In this document: positions 15,390-22,586 of the stretch, one piece after another | How positions within the stretch are numbered: position 1 is the first letter of the stretch | How the letters are laid out: the number at the start of each line of letters is the position of its first letter | Source: Brevibacillus panacihumi | Lineage (GTDB): Bacteria > Bacillota > Bacilli > Brevibacillales > Brevibacillaceae | Direction of reading: 5' to 3' | Length of the DNA: 64,000 bases | NCBI RefSeq assembly: GCF_003710985.1 | Contig: NZ_RHHT01000026.1 | Location: 1 to 64,000 of the forward strand | Made by a program: the position numbers and the translations under genes | The notes under the pieces: generated by a model | What the model was told of the DNA's origin: nothing | The model's input: the letters and a program-made list of their open reading frames with translations, nothing else | Database searches by the model: none

Positions 15390-16532
15390 ATGGAGCACAT
15401 CGAATGGCTCGAGGATACCTGTCAAGTGCGCTACGCCGGCCAGACGATTGCCTTATTGCCCAAAGAATATGCTCTTCTTCGGCATCTATACACCTGGAAA
15501 AACCGCACCTTTACCCGGGAGCAGCTGCTCGACAGCGTATGGGCAATGGAGACACCTACCGATCGGACTGTCGATGATCATATTTACCGCCTGCGCCGCA
15601 AGCTGGCCAAATGGTCGCATCTCTTCACCATCGAAACGGTTCGCGGTGTCGGCTATCGCTTGAACGGCAAGACGCTGTACGCTCCACACCCCCAGGCTTT
15701 GAACCAGAGCTTCGCGGATCATGTGCGGGGCATGCTGGAAACCTATCACGGGATGGGCATGGGAGCAGCCATGCATACTCTTGCCTCCCACCAGGACGTT
15801 CTGGGCATTCGACTCGATCCGTACTACGAGGTCTACCTGCCGTTCATACGCGGCGATTTTTTCTGGTTTCTGCACGATCAGGCTTTTCCCATGCCCGAGA
15901 AATGCTTCTATCTCATTCATATTTACTACATGATTGAGACAGACGTCGCATCGAGTGCAGCCTTGTTTGCAAGTATCCAGCCCTATATGAGCCAGATACG
16001 TGCCATCTACCGCGACGAGCTGCGAATCGCCGCCATCGGGATCTACACGCAGACCGGGGATTTCGAGCGTGCCAGGGCAGCACTCCAGGAAGCGCGCAAG
16101 ATAGTGGAACCGCTGCAATCCACCGGCTTTACCCTGTACTTGCACGCCCAGGAAGCCTTGCTCGACCTGATGACAGATAGACTGGACGCGGCTGAAGCTA
16201 TCACGGATCAGGCATTGGAAATCCTGAAGTCCATCCCGATGCAGCGCGAATTGGGCACCTTTACGCTTCTGCGCGGTTTTTGCCAGTATCGCCGTCAGCA
16301 AAAGGCAGCTGCACGGATCGCCGTCGATCAAGCCATCGAAGTGACGAGGTCGACCCAGTTCATCCCCCATCTGATTCATGCGGTGCGCAAACTGCTGTTT
16401 TTTTATCGTCACTTCGGCTGCGATCCCGAGTGGGAACGCAAATACGAAGGAGTTTGGAGGGAGCTCTCCGAGGAATATCACTTTGCTTCCCTGAGAAAAG
16501 AGATTCACGCACAACTGTCAAAACTGCGGTAA
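15390..16532 (+). CDS. Winged-helix (OmpR-type) regulator with TPR-like C-terminal half, no receiver domain
   Basis: A 380-residue predicted transcription factor. Residues about 20-95 form an OmpR/PhoB-type winged helix (LPKEYALLRHLYTWKNRTF, REQLLDSVWAMETPTDRTVD, IYRLRRKLAKW, GVGYRLNG). There is no phosphoacceptor receiver domain ahead of it. The remaining 280 residues are helical and rich in Ala/Gln/Arg, with TPR-like pairs such as TQTGDFERARAALQEARKI and LDAAEAITDQALEILKSI, resembling the BTAD region of SARP-type regulators. It starts 3 bases after the sigma-54 activator stop with GGGGAG upstream, so the two are cotranscribed and may act together. The ligand is unknown. Confidence 0.8.
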   Translation: MEHIEWLEDTCQVRYAGQTIALLPKEYALLRHLYTWKNRTFTREQLLDSVWAMETPTDRTVDDHIYRLRRKLAKWSHLFTIETVRGVGYRLNGKTLYAPHPQALNQSFADHVRGMLETYHGMGMGAAMHTLASHQDVLGIRLDPYYEVYLPFIRGDFFWFLHDQAFPMPEKCFYLIHIYYMIETDVASSAALFASIQPYMSQIRAIYRDELRIAAIGIYTQTGDFERARAALQEARKIVEPLQSTGFTLYLHAQEALLDLMTDRLDAAEAITDQALEILKSIPMQRELGTFTLLRGFCQYRRQQKAAARIAVDQAIEVTRSTQFIPHLIHAVRKLLFFYRHFGCDPEWERKYEGVWRELSEEYHFASLRKEIHAQLSKLR

Positions 16533-16570
16533 GCAATAGACTGTCGTTTGCCATCGCCAGAAGTGTATAA

Positions 16571-16617
16571 AAAGAAAAAACTCCCTGCTGCATCCTTGGG
16601 AAAGGGCAGTTTGGAGT
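16571..16617 (-). terminator. Terminator of the PilZ gene
   Basis: On the minus strand ACTCC-AAA-CTGC pairs with GCAGGGAGT with a small bulge. TTTTTTC follows. It lies just after the PilZ-protein stop at 16631. Confidence 0.6.
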
Positions 16618-16630
16618 AATGACTTCTCGC

Positions 16631-17251
16631 TTATTCGATGGGAATGCCGCGGCGCTCCTGCAATTGCCGGTGCAAAATGTATTTTCGCAGGTTGTGAAAA
16701 TGACGGGCACTAATCCCTTTGATCGTGCAGCCATAATGATGATACGAGCCGACGAGACGGGTGTGAATGACTTGCAGCTCCACCTTGATTACCCCATCGG
16801 GGCGATTGCGGCCATACAATTCCGCCGAGAAAAAAAACGGTTGGTCGATCGGCAATTCCTTTCTAGTGCGAAATGCCAATCCACCCAAGCTCAGATTCTG
16901 CAGATCTACCATCTGATTGCTCAGCGACAACAAGGAGGAGGGCTCCTGTGTACGGTACTGGAGCCACCCTTTTATCTCCATGTCAAATCGCGGATAACGT
17001 CGGCGCTGTTCGCGAAACTCCGTAGCTGTCGGAGAATGGAACAAAAAGAGCTTGTTTTTCTCCCTGGCTACCACGACCGCTTCAAAGGTAGAAATCGTCT
17101 CATAATCAGGGGTGAGCAAACACCGGATCTGATCGCCTACCGTTACCTCGGTTTCGTCGGAAAAGAGGGCTTCGATCAAATCTCCCTCTTCATAGGTAAC
17201 GATTCCTTCTACCATGCGACTTCCTCTTTTGATTTGAATCATACTTTCCAT
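16631..17251 (-). CDS. Flagellar brake PilZ-domain protein (YcgR/YpfA-like)
   Basis: A 206-residue cytosolic c-di-GMP effector with two beta-barrel modules: an N-terminal PilZN/YcgR-type domain (residues about 5-95, with EGDLIEALFSDETEVTVGDQ) and a C-terminal PilZ domain. The c-di-GMP binding residues are visible as REQRRRYPRF (RxxxR) and LQNLSLGGLAF (D/NxSxxG, with Asn in the first place). Proteins of this architecture slow flagellar rotation on binding c-di-GMP. The stator genes motAB occur elsewhere in this window (53.4-55.0 kb). The start at 17251 has no strong ribosome site, and ATG 17242 is also possible. Confidence 0.88.
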   Translation of the reverse strand: MESMIQIKRGSRMVEGIVTYEEGDLIEALFSDETEVTVGDQIRCLLTPDYETISTFEAVVVAREKNKLFLFHSPTATEFREQRRRYPRFDMEIKGWLQYRTQEPSSLLSLSNQMVDLQNLSLGGLAFRTRKELPIDQPFFFSAELYGRNRPDGVIKVELQVIHTRLVGSYHHYGCTIKGISARHFHNLRKYILHRQLQERRGIPIE

Positions 17252-17368
17252 ATGAAGGTCTCCACCAATTCACTCAATAATGTACCGGGTTTTCCGGAAA
17301 CTTACTTGGACGTTTTTCTCGGAAATTAGGTATAATGATAGCATTGACAGATAGGAGGTTGCAGACCG

Positions 17369-17542
17369 ATGAACCGATATCAATTGGTTACACTCGCCTT
17401 AGCCATTTGCGTAACCGCCTGTCTCATCGGAGTGGGCATTTCCATTGGAGAACAAAGCACCTTGGGCATCATCGGCTGCCTTGTTGCTGCCTTTGCGCTG
17501 ATGGGATTCGGCTTTTCGTACAAACGCAAGCACTTGCGTTGA
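17369..17542 (+). CDS. Small two-helix membrane protein, YlaF/DUF5325-like
   Basis: A 57-residue protein not obvious from long ORFs. Two hydrophobic helices (LVTLALAICVTACLIGVGIS and TLGIIGCLVAAFALMGFGFS) are joined by a short loop, and a basic tail YKRKHLR follows. AGGAGG (17353-17358) lies 10 bases before the ATG, strongly supporting translation. Size and layout fit the Bacillus YlaF family (DUF5325), whose function is unknown. It is convergent with ytpB, the stops being only about 12 bases apart. Confidence 0.75.
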   Translation: MNRYQLVTLALAICVTACLIGVGISIGEQSTLGIIGCLVAAFALMGFGFSYKRKHLR

Positions 17543-17554
17543 TCCCTTTTTGCG

Positions 17555-18610
17555 TTAACGACGGACAAGAAGGCTGTTCACGTAAAAGAGGACGGCAGGC
17601 AGACCTTTTGCCTGTTTGAGCAGTTTTTTGGCGATCGAGTAACTGCGCGGCTGTGTTCGATTTACTTTGCGATCCGCGAGATAAAAGGCCACCAGCCCGT
17701 CCGCAATCATACGGTGAAACGCAGGATTTGGCAAGCGTCTGACGCTTGCCTTCGCTTGTTTTATGAAATATTGCAAGCGCTCCGTCGCCTCTTGCTCAGA
17801 TTCGTAATAAGAGACAAAATTCAGATCTCCCCCGAGACGGTCCTCCTCCAGATCAATCAGGTAATCCAGCAGGATATGCAAGCCGCAAAGCCAGGGAAAA
17901 TAAGCCCCGCACACTTCGTCGATCACATCCTGCTCCAGGTCCGCCTGCGTCGCGAGGCAGAACAAGGCGAATATGCCAATCGTCGAGCCTGTCACAGCAG
18001 CGAACTCCTGCCATTGCAAATGACTATGCTGCCATTTATGCTGATCCCACCAATCCAGGAGCTTTGCCTCCCGCAATGCTGGGTCGATATGCTTGTACAC
18101 TTGCAGATCACTGTACAGCCGGGAAAACAGCAATACCTGAGGCTGGATCTTCTCATAGGCCGGCAATTGTGCGGCGTAATGCTGGCAGGTTTGCACCAGC
18201 CCCGCCAAAAAGCCGCCATCCTCTTGATCCTCGCGATACTGATAGTAGTTGCGCAATGGAGCACCAGGCGTCAAGGCGTCCTGCATCGACACGTGCAGCT
18301 GCCGAAAATCTTCAGGGTCCAGTGAGGTGCTGCGGTCGCACAGATTATCCAGGTAATCGCTGATGGTCTGATACGCGACGATCAGCGGGACGATGGTTTC
18401 GACCTGTTCGACCACCTGCGCGGCGTACACACATCCCCCTTGGCAATGGAATTTTTTGGAATCCATACTAGCCAAAGCTTGCTTTCTCAATTCCAAGTTG
18501 GGAATTGCCTCGGCCCTTTTGTACCAGGCAGCGAACTCCCGCTCCAAAACAGGCTGTACATATCGATAGACGCGGTATAGCAACTGCCACGGATTCCGCA
18601 GTTCACTCAC
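17555..18610 (-). CDS. ytpB: Tetraprenyl-beta-curcumene synthase family (YtpB, DUF2600)
   Basis: A 351-residue large-terpene cyclase of the YtpB family, which cyclises C35 heptaprenyl diphosphate to tetraprenyl-beta-curcumene in Bacillus. Family hallmarks are the early QGGCVYA (residues about 60-66), ISDYLDNLCDRSTSLDPEDFRQLH with an Asp-rich segment, RNYYQYREDQEDGGFLAGLV, and LHILLDYLIDLEEDRLGGDLNFVSYY with a second acid cluster. There is no transmembrane segment. The start GTG 18610 is preferred over a longer frame because a G-rich site stands close upstream and the extension is hydrophobic noise. The squalene-hopene cyclase partner is not in the window. Confidence 0.88.
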   Translation of the reverse strand: MSELRNPWQLLYRVYRYVQPVLEREFAAWYKRAEAIPNLELRKQALASMDSKKFHCQGGCVYAAQVVEQVETIVPLIVAYQTISDYLDNLCDRSTSLDPEDFRQLHVSMQDALTPGAPLRNYYQYREDQEDGGFLAGLVQTCQHYAAQLPAYEKIQPQVLLFSRLYSDLQVYKHIDPALREAKLLDWWDQHKWQHSHLQWQEFAAVTGSTIGIFALFCLATQADLEQDVIDEVCGAYFPWLCGLHILLDYLIDLEEDRLGGDLNFVSYYESEQEATERLQYFIKQAKASVRRLPNPAFHRMIADGLVAFYLADRKVNRTQPRSYSIAKKLLKQAKGLPAVLFYVNSLLVRR

Positions 18611-18680
18611 GAAAGTTCCCCCCCAACACAACAATAGTGTTATCTTATCACATTTGTTGACTCGGACCAAAGGAACCCCG

Positions 18681-19598
18681 TTAGATCTCCGTACGCCTTT
18701 TCGCTTCGATGTAGAGCACGAAAATGAATTTTTTCGTGTTGATTTTCGCGTTTGACATCCCGTTGTCTTTCTTGCTCTCCAGCTCCATCATCCGCTTGCG
18801 AACCTCGACGAAATCAAAAAACGTGGCGGCGTAGCTTTCGAACTTCGGATTGCTGTAATCGGTAAGCCCCAGGGACGCCAAGTGTGTCAAAGCCTGGTAG
18901 ATGGCCCTGCGCACGCGCTGTTCAGCTGCCTTCACCTCTTTGTTGATCGCAGCCGTATTCGTGGTGTTCAGCTTCTCGGTAGCGACACTCATGAATATCT
19001 CTTTTAATGAAGGAAAGCGACTGTGGCCCGAGTTGCTTTTTTCCCAATGATGCAAATAATCCATCATTGCCAACAGGTCTTTGCTTCCGTTTTCGCTGAT
19101 CATCCCCAGTTCCGTAAGCAAAAACTTGGCAGAGGCAAAAAAGCTGGAATCTGATTCGGGCCCTTTTTTGACAGGCTGTGCATGCCCGGACAACACGCTT
19201 AAAGAACGCTGAATACCCTCGATCGACTGTTGCAAAAGCAAGCGTTCCTTTACTTTTTGCAGGACGCTGATGACCTCCAGCCGATTGATCGGCTTGGTCA
19301 CATAATACTCGATCCCGTGGGAATACGCCTCGGCGATCATTTCCTTCGTCTCGATCTGCGAGAGCATCACGATTTTGCCTTGGTACCCTCTCAGATGGCG
19401 AACCGTCTCCAATCCGTCCCGATTCGGCATCAGCAGATCGATGAGGAGAATGTCGACCCGCTTCCATTCCAGAAAATCGAGATCGATGGTCGTGCCATCC
19501 TCCGCTTCGCCGCAGATCTCTCCCAGATCCGCGTCTTCAATGATTTGCGCAAGCATGGAACGGATTGCCGGATCGTCATCAACAATGAAAAAACGCAT
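18681..19598 (-). CDS. Response regulator, GlnL (YcbB)-like
   Basis: A 305-residue regulator. An N-terminal receiver has FFIVDDDPAIRSMLAQII, phosphoacceptor Asp in DILLIDLLMPNRDGLET, and Lys in YYVTKPINRLEVISVL. The C-terminal half (about 150-300) is the YcbB-type DNA-binding region with VRRAIYQALTHLASLGLTDYSNPKFESYA, not an OmpR or NarL domain. In B. subtilis GlnL activates glutaminase and glutamine transport genes. Here the kinase gene lies 6 bases upstream, and a divergent TAXI-TRAP operon is the likely target. The ATG at 19598 is supported by length agreement with GlnL and by the CATCACCC purine-rich complement upstream. Confidence 0.88.
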   Translation of the reverse strand: MRFFIVDDDPAIRSMLAQIIEDADLGEICGEAEDGTTIDLDFLEWKRVDILLIDLLMPNRDGLETVRHLRGYQGKIVMLSQIETKEMIAEAYSHGIEYYVTKPINRLEVISVLQKVKERLLLQQSIEGIQRSLSVLSGHAQPVKKGPESDSSFFASAKFLLTELGMISENGSKDLLAMMDYLHHWEKSNSGHSRFPSLKEIFMSVATEKLNTTNTAAINKEVKAAEQRVRRAIYQALTHLASLGLTDYSNPKFESYAATFFDFVEVRKRMMELESKKDNGMSNAKINTKKFIFVLYIEAKRRTEI

Positions 19599-19604
19599 CT
19601 TCCA

Positions 19605-20891
19605 TCACCCTTTTTGAACGAGACTGACGTGGGGCAGGCGGATCGTAAACACAGTGGCGAAATGTTCTGCCTGCTCAGAAATCTCGATTTGTCCATTCAG
19701 ATTGTCTACGACTTCCTTTACATAGCAAAGGCCGATCCCTGTAGAAGGCTTCCCTGACACATCGTACTTCGTCGTATAACCCGGCATGAAAAGCAGCTCT
19801 TTCTCCTTGATCGAGATTCCCGGACCATCATCGCCGATGGAAAACTGGATCCATCCAAGCGTCTCGTCCAAGGTAGCCACGAGGGAGACCATGCCTTTGT
19901 TTTCTATCGCCTCCACCGCATTGGCGACGAGGTTGTTGACCAACGATAGAGTGGTATAGATGTGACAAGCCAGATAGGGAATGTCCACATTCACCTCAAA
20001 ACGGATGTCTTTCCCCAGCATGCGCGCGTATTTTTCCTGTCCCCGCACGATGATCGAGATCAATTCGCCAAGCGGCATGTAATCCCGCTCATTTTCATCC
20101 GAAATCAGCTTGGACAGCCCGGCATAGATCCGCTGGTTATCCTTTTTCACCTCATGCACCTGGCCGGCAATCATCAGCATTTGACGGGCAAACCGATCTT
20201 TTTCGGACTCCCCTGAAAGCTCTTTCATATCCCGATACAGCTCATAGCAATCACGCGTGATGTCTTCCACCTGCTGCAGGGTCTTTTTTAAATGAATGGA
20301 TTCTTCGTACAGATTGGAAATGAGCATGAGCATCCGTTCATTTCGATGCCGCTGCTCCTCCTTGGTCCAGATCGCCTGGCGCAGTTTAATCATGTTAAAA
20401 AAACTCAGAACAAAAAAGCATCGGATCAAGGCGATCACAGCAATCGGTCCGATGACAGATGGCTGGACCACAGACAACAGCGAAGGTGCCCGAAAAGAAA
20501 GCTCCACCAGATTGGCGAGAATTTCCGCCAACGTGCCAAGCAAGCCTACCAATAAGGGACGATGGTGCAGGTCATTGACACGGAAGAGAGAGAACAAGCC
20601 TGCAAACGCCGCATAGAAAAAGAAGGCAGGCATATGCTGGTGAAGGGATGCGCTCCACAAAAAATCTTCCTGATTGATCCCATCCAGGAAAACCCGAAAC
20701 AGGACAACTACGGCTCCTGTCAAGCATCCAGCGAGCAAGGAAGGCCGCAGCCACAACATAAAGAAGAAAAAGGCCGTAGTGCCGAAGCTGACGCGAAAAT
20801 CATCCTGAAACGGATGAAACTTCAGCTCTCCTGCGATTGGCACAGCAATCAGCATGATGAACAAAATGAAGAAGCTCTCTCTGTAGCGCAT
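19605..20891 (-). CDS. Sensor histidine kinase, GlnK (YcbA)-like
   Basis: A 428-residue membrane kinase. Six hydrophobic segments occupy residues 5-175, without an obvious large extracytoplasmic domain. A coiled region and a dimerisation helix with the candidate phosphoacceptor His in IAGQVHEVKKDNQRIY follow. The ATPase domain holds the N box (LVNNLVANAVEAIE), G1 (GDDGPGISIKEKEL) and G2 (STGIGLCYVKEVVDNLNG). This layout matches B. subtilis GlnK, the kinase of the glutamine-responsive GlnK-GlnL pair. It is divergent from the TRAP transporter across 143 bases containing phased T-tract repeats. Confidence 0.87.
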   Translation of the reverse strand: MRYRESFFILFIMLIAVPIAGELKFHPFQDDFRVSFGTTAFFFFMLWLRPSLLAGCLTGAVVVLFRVFLDGINQEDFLWSASLHQHMPAFFFYAAFAGLFSLFRVNDLHHRPLLVGLLGTLAEILANLVELSFRAPSLLSVVQPSVIGPIAVIALIRCFFVLSFFNMIKLRQAIWTKEEQRHRNERMLMLISNLYEESIHLKKTLQQVEDITRDCYELYRDMKELSGESEKDRFARQMLMIAGQVHEVKKDNQRIYAGLSKLISDENERDYMPLGELISIIVRGQEKYARMLGKDIRFEVNVDIPYLACHIYTTLSLVNNLVANAVEAIENKGMVSLVATLDETLGWIQFSIGDDGPGISIKEKELLFMPGYTTKYDVSGKPSTGIGLCYVKEVVDNLNGQIEISEQAEHFATVFTIRLPHVSLVQKG

Positions 20892-20942
20892 GGTTCATTT
20901 CATCCGTTCTTTCTATTAGGATCTTATCCATTTTACTATATT

Positions 20943-20972
20943 TTTTTATAGATTTTTGTAGTTTTTTATAGG
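20943..20972 (+). promoter_or_regulatory. Three 10-bp-phased T-tract repeats (GlnL-box-like) before the TRAP operon
   Basis: TTTTTATAG, TTTTTGTAG and TTTTTATAG occur with exact 10-bp spacing (starts 20943, 20953, 20963). The B. subtilis GlnL site is TTTTGT-N4-TTTTGT, also a 10-bp period. The array reads TTTTAT-N4-TTTTGT-N4-TTTTAT and ends 9 bases before the -10 TACAAT (20981-20986). The promoter lacks a -35 hexamer, as expected for an activated promoter. An inverted repeat TGAAC-N4-GTTCA (20993-21006) follows near the transcription start. Confidence 0.7.
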
Positions 20973-21034
20973 CAGAAACATACAATAGTCGGTGAACGCA
21001 TGTTCAATGAGCAATATAGATAGGGGGAATTCAC

Positions 21035-22048
21035 TTGAAAAAACGCAGTTTGCTTCTCTCATTAACGTTACTCCTTACTGTTTCCTTGGTCACTGCCTGT
21101 GGCGGCGGCGGCAGCAATGCTGGCGGCAATGCGGGCGGAGATGCTGGCGGCAGCAGCGCTGGCGGCAGCAATGATCCTAGCCAACTGATCGTCGCAACGG
21201 GCGGTACAGGCGGAACTTACTACCCGCTGGGCGGCGGCATGGCTGACCACATTACCAAAAATGCAGGCGTAACCGCAACGGCACAATCGACCGGAGCTTC
21301 TGCCGAGAACGTTCGTCTTCTGCGCGACAAGCAAGCAGAAATCGCCTTTATTCAAAACGACATCGCAGAATATGCAGTAAACGGAACCGCAATGTTCGAA
21401 CAAGACGGAAAAATCGATGCATTCCAAGCATTGGGCTCTCTCTATGACGAAACGATTCAGATCGTCGTGGCAGCAGACAGCAACATCAACAGTGTAGCGG
21501 ATCTGAAAGGCAAACGCGTCTCCGTCGGTGCCCCAGGAAGCGGTACAGAAATGAACGCTCAGCAAATCCTGGAAGCGTACGGCCTGAAGTTTGAAGATAC
21601 ACAATTGCAACGTCTCTCTTTTGCTGACTCCGCAAAAGCGATTCAAGACGGTCAACTGGATGCTGCCTTCCAGACAGCAGGAACACCGACTGCTGCGATC
21701 ACCGAGCTGGCTGCGACGACAGGCGTAAAAATCATTCCGATCGATGCCGATAAAATTGACGCGATCATCGCCAAATATCCTTTCTATGTAAAAACAGTAA
21801 TCCCTGGCAACACCTACAGCACGGTACCAAATGAAATCGCTACCGTTTCTGTAAAATCCATGCTGGTCATCCGCGCTGACCTGAGCGAAGATCTGGTGTA
21901 CAAAGTAACCAAAGCCATCTACGAAAATACAGACAAACTCGGTCACGCAAAAGCAAAAGAGATCAAGCTGGAAAATGCGCTCGCTGGTGTAAGCATTCCT
22001 GTACATCCTGGCGCGAAGAAATACTTTGATGAAAAAGGCGTGAAATAA
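21035..22048 (+). CDS. TAXI-family TRAP transporter solute-binding lipoprotein
   Basis: A 337-residue exported binding protein. Lipoprotein signal: KKRSLLLSLTLLLTVSLVTAC with the lipobox VTAC. A Gly/Ser/Asn-rich linker of about 30 residues follows (GGGGSNAGGNAGG). The TAXI domain starts at LIVATGGTGGTYYPLGGGMAD, the family's defining motif, and includes NVRLLRDKQAEIAFIQND and VSVGAPGSGTEMNAQQILEAYG. It delivers ligand to the fused permease encoded two genes on. A characterised TAXI protein from Thermus binds glutamate, which fits the divergent GlnK/GlnL-like regulators, but the ligand here is inferred. TTG start with GGGGGAA upstream. Confidence 0.93.
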   Translation: MKKRSLLLSLTLLLTVSLVTACGGGGSNAGGNAGGDAGGSSAGGSNDPSQLIVATGGTGGTYYPLGGGMADHITKNAGVTATAQSTGASAENVRLLRDKQAEIAFIQNDIAEYAVNGTAMFEQDGKIDAFQALGSLYDETIQIVVAADSNINSVADLKGKRVSVGAPGSGTEMNAQQILEAYGLKFEDTQLQRLSFADSAKAIQDGQLDAAFQTAGTPTAAITELAATTGVKIIPIDADKIDAIIAKYPFYVKTVIPGNTYSTVPNEIATVSVKSMLVIRADLSEDLVYKVTKAIYENTDKLGHAKAKEIKLENALAGVSIPVHPGAKKYFDEKGVK

Positions 22049-22055
22049 AGACTTC

Positions 22056-22586
22056 ATGATTGCCCAAAAGCGAGAAGGAAGTCGGAAAAGGCGGACACGG
22101 CTCCGCCTTTTCTCCTTAACACTGCTTCTGTCCTGCATCGTCCTGTTGAACCTTCCTATCTTCCCTTCTCTGGTCATACGTGAATCCGCTTCCAATCATC
22201 TGGTGTGGAGCAGCAGAATCACTTCGGAACAAACATTTGGTTTGCGTTGGACTCATTCCATCCATCGTTCAGCCATCGAAGAGCTTTACCGCATCGAAGA
22301 CGAACAAATCATATTATCCGAGATGAGTTTTCATGACTATGGAATCGGCATGGAGAACGACCTGGCCCCAGGCGAAGAACTTGTCGTCCGGGACGGTCTC
22401 TTTCGCATCCTCCATATGAATCGCATCTTTCCCGCTCTCCATCTGTTTACCGGACAGGTACGAGCTAACCATACATTGCTTTTCGCAGGAACCGAAATTC
22501 CACTGAGTTCCCTCATCAAACCCGGGTCGGCGATCACGATTCAGGTAGAAAAGCGATCCATTTTCCGTGAGATAGGAGGACACTAA
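22056..22586 (+). CDS. DUF1850 protein of the TAXI-TRAP operon
   Basis: A 176-residue protein with one N-terminal transmembrane segment (LRLFSLTLLLSCIVLLNLPIF) after an Arg/Lys-rich stretch, then an outward-facing soluble domain. The core WTHSIHRSAIEELYRIEDEQIILSEM and MSFHDYGIGMEND match DUF1850, a family found almost only beside TAXI-TRAP genes. Its role is not established, and a helper between binding protein and permease is plausible. It starts 8 bases after the binding-protein stop and its stop abuts the permease start, so it is part of the operon. Confidence 0.85.
   Translation: MIAQKREGSRKRRTRLRLFSLTLLLSCIVLLNLPIFPSLVIRESASNHLVWSSRITSEQTFGLRWTHSIHRSAIEELYRIEDEQIILSEMSFHDYGIGMENDLAPGEELVVRDGLFRILHMNRIFPALHLFTGQVRANHTLLFAGTEIPLSSLIKPGSAITIQVEKRSIFREIGGH

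Noticed and set aside
21100..21180. GGC-rich tandem repeat near the TAXI gene start
   Set aside because: It encodes the Gly/Ser/Asn linker after the lipobox of the binding protein, a normal feature of these lipoproteins.
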